64,000 nucleotides of DNA from Blastococcus sp. HT6-4 (GCF_039679125.1 NZ_CP155551.1:1674001-1738000), one strand, 5' to 3'; positions 10,903 through 19,244 are shown, counted from the first letter of the stretch. Notes: a model not told the origin generated them from the letters alone. Numbers and translations: made by a program.

Positions 10903-12393
10903 GTGGCTGACCAGACCGGTTTCCTGAAGTACGAGCGCGGCCTCCCGCCGCGGCGTCCGGTCGAGCTCCGGATCATGGACTGGAAGGATGTCTACACCCG
11001 GCGCCAGAACGGCGAGGACCCGCTGTTCCCGACGGCGGAGGTGCGCAAGCAGGCGGCGCGCTGCATGGACTGCGGCATCCCGTTCTGCCACCACGCCTGC
11101 CCCGTGGCGAACCTGATCCCGGAGTGGAACGACCTGTCCCGCCGCGACGACTGGCAGGACGCCATCGAGCGGCTGCACGCGACGAACAACTTCCCGGAGT
11201 TCACCGGGAAGCTCTGCCCGGCGCCGTGCGAGGGCTCCTGCGTGCTCAACCTGCAGGAGTCGCCGGTGACGATCAAGCAGATCGAGTGGGAGATCATCGA
11301 CCGGGCGTGGGACGAGGGCTGGGTCACCCCGCAGACCCCGGCCGAGCGCACCGGCAAGAAGGTCGCCGTCATCGGCTCCGGGCCCGCGGGCCTGGCCGCC
11401 GCCCAGCAGCTCACCCGGGCCGGGCACGACGTCACCGTCTACGAGCGTGCGGACCGGGTCGGCGGGCTGCTCCGCTACGGCATCCCCGAGTTCAAGATGG
11501 AGAAGTCGGTCCTCGACCGGCGGCTGGACCAGATGCGCGCCGAGGGCACCCGGTTCGTGACCGGTGTCGACGTGGGCGGCAGCGCCGAGGGCGACCTGTC
11601 GGTGGAGCAGCTGCGCGCCGACTTCGACGCCGTGGTCCTCGCCGGCGGGGCGACCGTCGGCCGTGACCTGCCCGCCCCGGGCCGGGAGCTGTCGGGCATC
11701 CACCTGGCCATGGAGTACCTGCCCTACGGCAACCGGCAGGCCCTCGGCGAGCTGGACTCCCCGCCGATCGACGCGCACGGCAAGCACGTGGTGATCATCG
11801 GTGGCGGTGACACCGGCGCCGACTGCCTCGGCACCGCGCACCGGCAGGGGGCGGCCTCGGTCGCCCAGCTGGAGATCATGCCGGCGCCGCCGGAGCGGCG
11901 CGCCCAGGACACCAACCCCTGGCCGACCTACCCGATGATCATGCGCGTCTCCAGTGCGCACGAGGAGGGCGGCGAGCGGCTCTACTCGGTCAACACCGAG
12001 CGCTTCGTGGGAGACGAGCACGGCAACGTGCGGGCGCTGCTCATCCACGAGGTGGAGCGGGTGGACGGCCGGTTCCAGAAGATCGAGGGGTCCGACCGCG
12101 AGCTCCCGGCCGACCTGGTGTTCCTGGCGATGGGGTTCACCGGGGCGCAGCGGGAGGGCCTGGTCGACACCCTCGGCGTCGAGGTCGACGGACGCGGCAA
12201 CGTCGTCCGGGACGACGCGTTCATGACCACCGTCCCGGGTGTGTTCGTGGCCGGTGACATGGGCCGCGGCCAGTCGCTGATCGTCTGGGCGATCGCCGAG
12301 GGGCGCGCCGCGGCCGCCGGCGTCGACACCTGGCTGACCGGCGAGTCGATGCTGCCGGCACCGGTGACCCCGACGGCGGTCGCCCTGCGATAA
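10903..12393 (+). CDS. gltD: Glutamate synthase small subunit
   Basis: Flavoprotein subunit that feeds NAD(P)H electrons to GltB. 496 residues. The N-terminal ferredoxin-like domain carries the two cysteine clusters CMDCGIPFCHHACPVAN and CPAPCEGSCVLN, followed by an FAD site (VIGSGPAGLAAAQQL) and an NAD(P)H site (VIIGGGDTGADCLG); it closes with GVFVAGDMGRGQSLIVWAI. The GTG start is preceded by a good AGGGAGG ribosome-binding site. It lies directly behind gltB, so the two form one operon, which ends at the hairpin at 12401. Confidence 0.96.
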   Translation: MADQTGFLKYERGLPPRRPVELRIMDWKDVYTRRQNGEDPLFPTAEVRKQAARCMDCGIPFCHHACPVANLIPEWNDLSRRDDWQDAIERLHATNNFPEFTGKLCPAPCEGSCVLNLQESPVTIKQIEWEIIDRAWDEGWVTPQTPAERTGKKVAVIGSGPAGLAAAQQLTRAGHDVTVYERADRVGGLLRYGIPEFKMEKSVLDRRLDQMRAEGTRFVTGVDVGGSAEGDLSVEQLRADFDAVVLAGGATVGRDLPAPGRELSGIHLAMEYLPYGNRQALGELDSPPIDAHGKHVVIIGGGDTGADCLGTAHRQGAASVAQLEIMPAPPERRAQDTNPWPTYPMIMRVSSAHEEGGERLYSVNTERFVGDEHGNVRALLIHEVERVDGRFQKIEGSDRELPADLVFLAMGFTGAQREGLVDTLGVEVDGRGNVVRDDAFMTTVPGVFVAGDMGRGQSLIVWAIAEGRAAAAGVDTWLTGESMLPAPVTPTAVALR

Positions 12394-12400
12394 CACCGCG

Positions 12401-12450
12401 CTCCTCCGGACCGCACCGCGGCCAACGGCCGTCCCCCGGTCCGGAGGAGC
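12401..12450 (+). terminator. Hairpin terminator of gltBD
   Basis: Thirteen-bp perfect inverted repeat (CTCCTCCGGACCG at 12401-12413, its complement at 12438-12450), with a 24-nt loop holding a smaller GGCC...GGCC stem. It begins 8 nt after the gltD stop. There is no T-tract, as is common in very GC-rich actinobacteria. Confidence 0.7.
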
Positions 12451-12559
12451 GTCTCCGTCCCGCCTGCGCGGAGCCCTCCGGGCCCCACTCGGCGCGACAC
12501 CGCGGCCAACGGCCGTCCCCCGGTCCGGAGGAGCGTCTCCGTCCCGCCTGCGCGGAGCC
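12414..12559. repeat. Exact 62-bp direct repeat, two copies 84 bp apart
   Basis: Positions 12414-12475 recur without change at 12498-12559. The first copy contains the loop and right arm of the gltD hairpin; the second copy has no matching left arm, so it looks like a duplication of the terminator's 3' part. The 22 bp between the copies are unrelated. The repeat is non-coding on both strands as far as I can judge. Confidence 0.9.
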
Positions 12560-12621
12560 GCTCGGCGGGACACGTCGTCGCCGCCGCGCGGGTCGCGTGG
12601 GCCGGTGGTTCGGCGGACCAC

Positions 12622-12627
12622 TAGCGT
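12622..12627 (+). promoter_or_regulatory. -10 hexamer TAGCGT of pyk
   Basis: TAGCGT with 7 nt to the ATG at 12635, the spacing expected for a leaderless transcript. There is no Shine-Dalgarno sequence in the gap. Confidence 0.55.
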
Positions 12628-12634
12628 TATCGCC

Positions 12635-14050
12635 ATGTCCCGCCGCGCGAAGATCGTCTGCACCCTGGGTCCGGCCACCAGCTCGGCCGAGCAGGTCACC
12701 GCCCTCGTCGAGTCGGGCATGGACGTCGCCCGGCTCAACTTCAGCCACGGTTCGCACGAGGACCACGCATCGGCCTACCGGCTGGTGCGCGCCGCCTCCG
12801 ACGCCACCGGTCGCGCCGTCGCCATCCTCGCCGACCTGCAGGGGCCCAAGATCCGGCTCGGCACGTTCGCCGAGGGCCCCGTCGTCTGGGAGACCGGCAG
12901 CCAGATCTGCATCACCGTCGAGGACGTCCCCGGTACCGCCGAGCGGGTCTCCACGACCTACAAGGACCTGCACAACGACGTCCGGGTGGGCGACCGGCTG
13001 CTCGTCGACGACGGCAACCTCTCGCTGAGCGTCGTGCGGGTGGACGGCCCCGACGTCTACTGCCTCGTCGTCGAGGGCGGCACCGTCTCCAACAACAAGG
13101 GCCTCTCGCTGCCCGGCGTCTCGGTGAGCGTGCCGGCGCTGTCGGACAAGGACGAGGAGGACCTCCGCTTCGCCCTGCACCTGGGAGCCGACTTCATCGC
13201 GCTGTCCTTCGTGCGCTCGCCGACCGACGTCGCACTGGTGCGCGACATCATGCGGCAGGAGGACATCCACGTCCCGGTCATCGCCAAGCTGGAGAAGCCA
13301 GAGGCGGTCCGGAACCTCGACGCCATCGTGGAGGCCTTCGACGGCGTCATGGTCGCCCGCGGCGACCTGGGCGTGGAGCTGCCCCTGGAGCAGGTCCCGC
13401 TGGTGCAGAAGCGCGCCATCCAGGCGGCCCGCGAGCGCAACAAGCCGGTCATCGTCGCCACGCAGATGCTCGAGTCGATGATCACCAACTCCCGGCCCAC
13501 GCGCGCAGAGGCCTCCGACGTCGCCAACGCCGTGCTCGACGGGACCGATGCGGTCATGCTCTCGGGCGAGACGTCCGTCGGTGCCTACCCCATCGGCGCC
13601 GTGCGCACGATGGAGCGGATCATCGACGCGGTCGAGAACGACCACCTGTGGGCGCCGGACCTGGCGCGCCGGTCGCGGTCGCGATCGGGCGCGATCGTCC
13701 GCGCGGCGCGGGACATCGGTGAGTCGCTGGACGTGAAGGCGCTGTGCACCTTCACGCAGACGGGCGAGACCGCCCGCCGGCTGGCGGCGCTGCACCCCCG
13801 GCAGCCGCTGCTGGCCTTCACCGTGGACGCCCGGGTGCGCAGCCAGCTGGCCCTCGCGTGGGGCGTGGAGACCTTCCTCGTGCCGACGGTGGAGCACACC
13901 GACGACATGGTGGAGCAGGTCGACTTCTCCCTGCTCTCGATCGGCCGGCTCAAGGTCGGCGACCGCGTCGTCGTCGTCGCGGGCAGCCCGCCGAACACGG
14001 TGGGGTCCACCAACCTCATCCGCGTCCACGAGGTGGGTACCGACTCGTGA
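12635..14050 (+). CDS. pyk: Pyruvate kinase
   Basis: Last step of glycolysis: phosphoenolpyruvate plus ADP to pyruvate plus ATP. 471 residues, the normal bacterial length. N-terminal RRAKIVCTLGPATS, the LNFSHG loop, a substrate site with VIAKLEKPEAV and MVARGDLGVELP, the signature ATQMLESMITNSRPTRAEASDVANAVLDG shown in parts, and SGETSVGAYP. The C-terminal allosteric domain is complete. ATG 12635 is chosen because homology starts there and because a -10 hexamer sits 8 nt upstream. The TGA stop overlaps the next gene's GTG. Confidence 0.96.
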   Translation: MSRRAKIVCTLGPATSSAEQVTALVESGMDVARLNFSHGSHEDHASAYRLVRAASDATGRAVAILADLQGPKIRLGTFAEGPVVWETGSQICITVEDVPGTAERVSTTYKDLHNDVRVGDRLLVDDGNLSLSVVRVDGPDVYCLVVEGGTVSNNKGLSLPGVSVSVPALSDKDEEDLRFALHLGADFIALSFVRSPTDVALVRDIMRQEDIHVPVIAKLEKPEAVRNLDAIVEAFDGVMVARGDLGVELPLEQVPLVQKRAIQAARERNKPVIVATQMLESMITNSRPTRAEASDVANAVLDGTDAVMLSGETSVGAYPIGAVRTMERIIDAVENDHLWAPDLARRSRSRSGAIVRAARDIGESLDVKALCTFTQTGETARRLAALHPRQPLLAFTVDARVRSQLALAWGVETFLVPTVEHTDDMVEQVDFSLLSIGRLKVGDRVVVVAGSPPNTVGSTNLIRVHEVGTDS

Positions 14051-14928
14051 GCGAGCCGGCGGCCGACAGCCAGGCGTCGGCCCTGATGTCGGTGCTGGAC
14101 CTGGAGCAGCGGGACGACGACCTGTTCGTCGGGCAGACACCGAGCACGCCGCTGCAGCGCATCTTCGGCGGCCAGGTGGCCGGGCAGGCGCTGATGGCGG
14201 CCACCCGCACGCTGCCGGAGGACCGCACCGTCCACTCGCTGCACTCGTACTTCCTGCGGCCGGGCGACCCGAACGAGGAGATCCGCTACGCCGTCGACCG
14301 GATCCGTGACGGCCGTACCTTCACCACCCGTCGCGTGATCGCCTGCCAGCGGCGCAAGGGGGAGGACGTCGCGATCTTCTCGCTCACCGCGGACGCCTCG
14401 GCCCCGCAGCCCGCCGTCGCCGAGCACGCGCTGCCGATGCCGGACGTGCCGCGACCGGAGACGCTGCCGACCCTGGCCGAGATGGTGGCGCCCTACGGGG
14501 AGCACGCCGCGGCTGCCCTGGCCATCAGCCGCGCGGTGGAGCAGCGGCTCATGGAGGACCCGTTCAACCGGGAACCGAAGCGGCCACCGCACACCCGGAC
14601 CTACGCCTGGATGCGGGTGGCGGGCCGGCTGCCGGAGGTGCCGGCGGTGCACACCGCGGCGCTCACCTTCGCCAGCGATCTCACGCTGCTGTCCGCGGGC
14701 CTGGCCCGGCTGGGCGGCGGCTGGGGTGGCCGATTCGTGGGCGCGAGCCTCGACCACGCCGTGTGGTTCCACCAGCAGGTCCGGTCCGACGAGTGGTTCC
14801 TGTACCAGACCGACAGCCCCGCCGCCTCGGCCGGCCGGGCGCTGTGCTTCGGGGAGGTCTGGGCCGCGGACGGCACGCACGTCGCCACGGTCGCCCAGCA
14901 GGGCCTCATCCGCTCGTTGAAGGGCTGA
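14047..14928 (+). CDS. tesB: Acyl-CoA thioesterase II
   Basis: Hydrolyses medium- to long-chain acyl-CoA to fatty acid and CoA. 293 residues forming two hotdog repeats: the first has FGGQVAGQALMAA and HSLHSYFLRPGD, the second FASDLTLLSAG, ASLDHAVWFH and the closing TVAQQGLIR. The Asp, Thr/Ser and Gln expected for the TesB catalytic triad fall in these motifs. The start is a GTG overlapping the pyk stop (GTGA); ATG 14086 is the alternative. Its last 23 bp overlap, tail to tail, with the decarboxylase on the other strand. Confidence 0.92.
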   Translation: MSEPAADSQASALMSVLDLEQRDDDLFVGQTPSTPLQRIFGGQVAGQALMAATRTLPEDRTVHSLHSYFLRPGDPNEEIRYAVDRIRDGRTFTTRRVIACQRRKGEDVAIFSLTADASAPQPAVAEHALPMPDVPRPETLPTLAEMVAPYGEHAAAALAISRAVEQRLMEDPFNREPKRPPHTRTYAWMRVAGRLPEVPAVHTAALTFASDLTLLSAGLARLGGGWGGRFVGASLDHAVWFHQQVRSDEWFLYQTDSPAASAGRALCFGEVWAADGTHVATVAQQGLIRSLKG

Positions 14929-16645
14929 CCGGGCCGCCCGGACCGCTCGGGCCGGCCTGCACGGCATCGGTCTCGTCGAGGACCGCGGCCGTCTCGTCGA
15001 CCGGCGGCGGAGCCGACGCGTCGGACTTCTCGCGTTCGGCCTGCCCGTGGCCCGCCGGTTCCGGCTCCGCCTGCTCCCGCCCCGCCTGCTGGCGCTCGGC
15101 CCGGGCGCGGTCCCGCTCCGCCCGCTCGGCCTCGGCCCGCTCGCGCTCGGCGGCCCGAGCCGCCGCCTGTTCCGCCGCCTGGGCGGCGAAATCCGCGGCG
15201 AGCCAGTCGTGGCCCTCCTTGAGCAGCGTCCACACGCGCTCGACGTGCGCACGGGTCGTCGCCGGCGAGCCGATCGCGACGCGGAGCACCGGCTGGCGTT
15301 CGACCGTCGTGTGGGTCAGGAACACCTCCCCGCCGTCGTTCAGCCGCTCGAGGAGCGTCATCGTCGCGACGTCGGCGTCGACCCCGTCGGGCCAGCGGGG
15401 CCGCAGGCACACCAGGGAGAGCGGGTGCGGGGCCACGACGTCGAAGCGCTCGTCGGCGGCCGCCCAGGCGGCGAGCTCCTGCGCCAGGGCGACGTGCCCG
15501 CGGATGTGGGCCCGCAGCCCCTCGGCGCCGTACCAACGGAGCACGAACCACAGCTTGAGCGCGCGGAAGCGGCGGCCCAGTTCGATCTGCCAGTCGCGGT
15601 AGTCCACCACCGTGCCGGCGTCGGTGGCGGCGTTGCGCAGGTAGTCGGGGAGGATCGCCAGCGCGCCGGTCAGCGCTGCGCGGTCGGCGACCCAGAACAG
15701 GGTGGCGTCGAAGCCGGTCAGCAGCCACTTGTGCGCGTCGGTGGTGTAGCTGTCGGCCCACTCGACGCCGGCCTGCAGCTGCCGGAGCTCGGGGACGACG
15801 GCGCTGACGCCGGCGTAGGCGGCGTCGACGTGCAGCCAGACGCCGTACTTCTGGCAGATCGGGCCGATGGCGGCGAGCGGGTCGACGGCCGTGGTCGACG
15901 TCGTGCCGACGGTCGCGCAGACCAGCACCGGCCGGTACCCGCGGGCCGTGTCGCGCTCGAGGCGGGCGGCTAGCGCACCCGGGTTCATCGCGAGGTCGCC
16001 GTCCACCTCCACGATCCGGACCGCGTCGGTGCCCAGGCCGGCGATGCGCACGGCCTTCTCCATCGAGGAGTGCGTCTCGGCGGAGACGTAGACGGTGGCG
16101 CGGTCGGGCTGCACCCCGCCGCGCACGGTGGCCCCGCCGGAGGCGCGGTGGAGGGCGGCCAGCAGCGCGACGAGGTTGGCCCCGGAGCTGGAGTCCTGGA
16201 CGACGCCACCGCCGGTACCCGTGGACAGGAAGGACTCCGGCAGGCCGAGCAGGCCGGCGAACCAGTCCATGACGTGCTGTTCCAGCTCGGTCGCCGCCGG
16301 GCTGGTCACCCAGGACATGCCCTGCACGCCCAGGCCCGCCGAGACCAGGTCGCCGAGCACCGACGGGCCGGAGGTGTTGGCCGGGAAGTAGCCGAAGAAC
16401 CCCGGGTGCTGCCAGTGCGTGATGCCCGGCATGACCACGCGGTCCAGATCGGCCAGCACCGCGGAGAACGGTTCACCCGACTCCGGGGGGTCCGCGGGCA
16501 GCGCCGCGCGGACGTCGCCGGGGGAGACCTGCGAGCGCACCGGGAAGGAGCCGATCCGCGTCCAGTAGTCGGCGATCCAGTCGACCACCTCGTGGCCGTG
16601 GCGCCGGAACTGCTCGGGGGTCATGTGCGGGGCGGGCTCGGTCAC
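14906..16645 (-). CDS. PLP-dependent group II amino-acid decarboxylase
   Basis: Aromatic-L-amino-acid/glutamate decarboxylase superfamily. 579 residues. The PLP lysine is K306 in TTDAHKWLLTG and the PLP aspartate D274 in LHVDAAYAG; HWQHPGFFGYFPAN near residue 80 and SSSGANL near 153 are typical of tyrosine/tryptophan/DOPA decarboxylases. The substrate cannot be read from the sequence. Residues 487-579 form an unusual Ala/Glu/Arg-rich, coiled-coil-like and then Pro/Gly-rich tail absent from ordinary members. The GTG start lies 6 nt after a TACGGT hexamer, which supports it. It runs against the flanking genes and looks like an independent unit. Confidence 0.9.
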   Translation of the reverse strand: MTEPAPHMTPEQFRRHGHEVVDWIADYWTRIGSFPVRSQVSPGDVRAALPADPPESGEPFSAVLADLDRVVMPGITHWQHPGFFGYFPANTSGPSVLGDLVSAGLGVQGMSWVTSPAATELEQHVMDWFAGLLGLPESFLSTGTGGGVVQDSSSGANLVALLAALHRASGGATVRGGVQPDRATVYVSAETHSSMEKAVRIAGLGTDAVRIVEVDGDLAMNPGALAARLERDTARGYRPVLVCATVGTTSTTAVDPLAAIGPICQKYGVWLHVDAAYAGVSAVVPELRQLQAGVEWADSYTTDAHKWLLTGFDATLFWVADRAALTGALAILPDYLRNAATDAGTVVDYRDWQIELGRRFRALKLWFVLRWYGAEGLRAHIRGHVALAQELAAWAAADERFDVVAPHPLSLVCLRPRWPDGVDADVATMTLLERLNDGGEVFLTHTTVERQPVLRVAIGSPATTRAHVERVWTLLKEGHDWLAADFAAQAAEQAAARAAERERAEAERAERDRARAERQQAGREQAEPEPAGHGQAEREKSDASAPPPVDETAAVLDETDAVQAGPSGPGGPVSPSTSG

Positions 16646-16651
16646 GGTGCC

Positions 16652-16657
16652 ACCGTA
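16652..16657 (-). promoter_or_regulatory. -10 hexamer TACGGT of the decarboxylase gene
   Basis: Read on the minus strand, TACGGT is followed by 6 nt and then the GTG start at 16645, predicting a leaderless mRNA. Confidence 0.55.
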
Positions 16658-16895
16658 TTAGGTGCGGGGACGGCGCCCGGGCGCGGTGCGGGGGGTGTTG
16701 CCGTGCCGAGGGGCCCGCGGTCGGGTCCGGTGGGAGAAGCCGGCCTCGCGGTCGGGCTCGCGGTGGAGGTCCTCCTCGCGAGGGTGCGGATCACCGAGGC
16801 GGTGGCCTTCGGGCGGGCCCACCGCCGGGCGCGGTGGGCCGAGCCGAGGGGCGGCACGAGTCCGCCGTGCGATCCGGCGGATCGGATGAGCAGGG

Positions 16896-16969
16896 TGCCC
16901 CCGGTGCGACTCGAACGCACACTGCGCGGGTTTTGAATCCGCTCCCTCTGCCGATTGGGGTACGGGGGC
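16896..16969 (-). tRNA. tRNA-Leu(CAA)
   Basis: Seventy-four nt including the discriminator A. The acceptor stem GCCCCCG/CGGGGGC pairs fully, the T arm is GTGCG-TTCGAGT-CGCAC, and the anticodon loop TTCAAAA gives CAA (codon UUG). The variable region is only 5 nt, unlike the long arm normal for tRNA-Leu; I recall a similar short-armed form in mycobacteria. The last anticodon-stem pair is A-C. CCA is not encoded. Confidence 0.85.
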
Positions 16970-17031
16970 GTGCCGGGGTGACCCGGCTGCCCGAGCAGAG
17001 TAGCGGGGCGGTGCCGGCGACCGGACCTCGC

Positions 17032-17037
17032 TAGGCT
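17032..17037 (+). promoter_or_regulatory. -10 hexamer TAGGCT of pdtaR
   Basis: TAGGCT followed by 8 nt and the GTG start at 17046; consistent with a leaderless or nearly leaderless transcript. Confidence 0.5.
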
Positions 17038-17045
17038 CTCGTGCC

Positions 17046-17645
17046 GTGACCAGCAAGCCGATCCGCGTCGTGATCGCCGAGGACGAGGCGCTCATCCGTC
17101 TCGACCTCAAGGAGATGCTCGAGGAGGAGGGGTACACGGTCGTCGCCGAGGTCGGTGACGGCCAGCAGGCGATCGACCGGGCCGAGGAGCTGCGCCCCGA
17201 CCTGGTGATCGTCGACATCCAGATGCCCGTCCTCGACGGGTTGTCCGCGGCGGAGCGGATCGCATCGGCGCGGATCGCGCCCGTCATCGTGCTGACGGCG
17301 TTCAGCCAGCGGGAGCTCGTCGAACGGGCCCGCGACGCCGGGGCGATGGCTTACCTGGTCAAGCCGTTCTCGAAGAACGACCTCGTCCCGGCGATCGAGG
17401 TGGCGCGCGGCCGGTTCGCCGAGATGACGGCGCTCGACAGCGAGGTCAAGACCCTCGAGGAGCGCCTGGAGACGCGGAAGGTCGTCGAGCAGGCGAAGGG
17501 GCGGCTGATGGCCGACCAGGGGATGACCGAGGCCGAGGCCTTCCGGTGGATCCAGCGCACGGCCATGAACGAGCGGACGAGCATGAAGGCGCTGGCGGAG
17601 GCCATCCTGGCCGGCGGCCCCGCCACCGAGGAGAGCTCCGCCTGA
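17046..17645 (+). CDS. pdtaR: ANTAR-domain response regulator, PdtaR type
   Basis: Two-component regulator that acts on RNA rather than DNA: ANTAR domains bind paired hexaloop hairpins and prevent termination. 199 residues. The receiver domain has IAEDEAL (acidic pocket), the phospho-acceptor Asp in IVDIQMPVLDG, and LVKPF with the conserved Lys. A linker coiled coil (LEERLETRKVVEQAKG) leads into the ANTAR domain (GRLMADQGMTEAEAFRWIQR). Length and layout match mycobacterial Rv1626. The partner kinase PdtaS is not in the window. The GTG start is fixed by the -10 hexamer just upstream. Confidence 0.93.
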   Translation: MTSKPIRVVIAEDEALIRLDLKEMLEEEGYTVVAEVGDGQQAIDRAEELRPDLVIVDIQMPVLDGLSAAERIASARIAPVIVLTAFSQRELVERARDAGAMAYLVKPFSKNDLVPAIEVARGRFAEMTALDSEVKTLEERLETRKVVEQAKGRLMADQGMTEAEAFRWIQRTAMNERTSMKALAEAILAGGPATEESSA

Positions 17646-17880
17646 CCCGCTGGGCGCGCGCGGCGAGCGGTCCGGCGGCTGCATGTTGCGCGGGTGTGAC
17701 TCTGTGTACCAGATGTTCCATGTTGCCTACGCCCAGGTCACGACCTCATCACTATCCCTCTGCGGTCGGGTGCATCTCCATGATCGGCGGCTAGGTTCTG
17801 CGAACTGATCGGTGTTCGATCGGCAGTTGTCGCGCATGCGCAACGGCCACGGACGCACTGATGACACTGGGAGTTGCTTG

Positions 17881-19230
17881 ATGCGCACTGGCAAGAATGC
17901 CCGCGGCATCGCCGTGACCGGTGCCGCCCTGCTCGCCCTCACCGCATGCGGCGGCGGCGACGAGGGCGGCACGCCTGCTGCCGAGGGCGGCGACGGCGGC
18001 GTCGGCGGCGGCGAGAAGTTGGTCAACGTCTACGGGACCGACGGGAACATGGGGAACGCCCTGGGCGAGTCCTTCACCACCGAGGGCGCCCTGGCCGGGA
18101 TGCGGGGCACCACGCCACTGACGGAGCTGTCCTCGGACTTCACCGACCGGCTCCTGGCGATCGATCCCGATCTGCAGGACTTCAACTACGCGGGTGAGAC
18201 CTACGACGCGATCATCGTGAGCGCGCTGGCCGCCCAGCTGGCCGGCAGCACCGAGCCCACGGAGTTCGCGCCCTACATCAACGGCATCACCTTCGGCGGC
18301 GAGACCTGCGAGGACTTCGTCTCCTGCAAGGAGATCATCGACGCGGGCGGCAACCCCGACTACGACGGCGTGTCCGGTCCGCTCGAGTTCACCGAGCCCG
18401 GCGAGCCGGCGGTGGCCAGCTTCGGCATCCTGGAGTTCGGCCAGGACAACCAGATCGACTCCGACGCCACCGAGTTCGTGCTCGCCGGTGACGCGGACAA
18501 CGCGGCCAGTGACGAGGGTCCGGCCCCGGCGCCTCCGGGCGCCACGACGGACGACCCGCTGGTCATCGGCACCCTGCTGCCGCTCACCGGTAACCTCGCG
18601 TTCCTCGGCCCCCCGGAGGTCGCCGGCGCCCGGCTGGCCGTCCAGGAGATCAACGAGGCCGGTGGCGTGCTCGGCCAGGATGTGGAGCTGATCGAGGGTG
18701 ACTCGGGCGACGCGTCGACCGACACCGCCTCGCAGACGGTCGACCGGTTGCTGCAGGAGAACGTCGACGTCATCGTCGGTGCCGCGTCCTCCGGGGTGAG
18801 CCTGACCGTCATCGACGCCATCACCCGCGCCGGTGTGGTGCAGTTCTCGCCGGCCAACACGTCGGACCAGTTCACGACCTACAACGACAACGGTCTGTAC
18901 TTCCGGACGGCTCCGCCGGACACCCTGCAGGCCCGGGCGCTGTCCGACCTGATCATCAACGACGGCAACAACACCGTCGGGATCATGGCACTGAACGACC
19001 CGTACGGCACCGGTCTCATGGAGAACACCGTGGAGAACCTGCAGGCCGCAGGTCTGTCGGAGGACAGCATCCAGACGCTGACCTACGACCCGCAGGCGGC
19101 GAACTTCGACTCCGAGATCCAGCAGATGGTCGAGTTCAACCCCGACGCTGTGGTGGTGATCGGCTTCGAGGAGTCGGCGCGGATCATCGAAGGCCTCAAC
19201 GCGGAGGGCATCGGCCCGGCGCGCGACTGA
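17881..19230 (+). CDS. ABC transporter substrate-binding lipoprotein, LivK type, with permuted halves
   Basis: Extracytoplasmic binding protein of the branched-chain amino-acid/amide type (Peripla_BP_6 fold). 449 residues: lipoprotein signal with lipobox LTAC (Cys23), then a Gly-rich linker. Residues 46-195 (KLVNVYGTDGNMGNALGE onward, YAGETYDA, YDGVSGPLEF, GILEFG) match what is normally the C-terminal half. A Pro/Ala-rich linker (196-225) follows, then residues 226-449 (DPLVIGTLLPLTGNLAFLGP, NEAGGVLG, ENVDVIVGAASSG, VVVIGFEESARII), normally the N-terminal half. The protein stops at IGPARD, exactly where the first block would continue. Two cysteines (143, 149) may pair. ATG 17881 sits at the signal peptide. 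The permease genes are convergent at 19757-24037. Confidence 0.88.
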   Translation: MRTGKNARGIAVTGAALLALTACGGGDEGGTPAAEGGDGGVGGGEKLVNVYGTDGNMGNALGESFTTEGALAGMRGTTPLTELSSDFTDRLLAIDPDLQDFNYAGETYDAIIVSALAAQLAGSTEPTEFAPYINGITFGGETCEDFVSCKEIIDAGGNPDYDGVSGPLEFTEPGEPAVASFGILEFGQDNQIDSDATEFVLAGDADNAASDEGPAPAPPGATTDDPLVIGTLLPLTGNLAFLGPPEVAGARLAVQEINEAGGVLGQDVELIEGDSGDASTDTASQTVDRLLQENVDVIVGAASSGVSLTVIDAITRAGVVQFSPANTSDQFTTYNDNGLYFRTAPPDTLQARALSDLIINDGNNTVGIMALNDPYGTGLMENTVENLQAAGLSEDSIQTLTYDPQAANFDSEIQQMVEFNPDAVVVIGFEESARIIEGLNAEGIGPARD

Positions 19231-19244
19231 CGCAGTCCGGCTTG

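Noticed and set aside
16646-16895. Small minus-strand gene between the decarboxylase and tRNA-Leu
   Set aside because: Arg/Pro/Thr-rich composition, no ribosome-binding site, and it would run through the tRNA.
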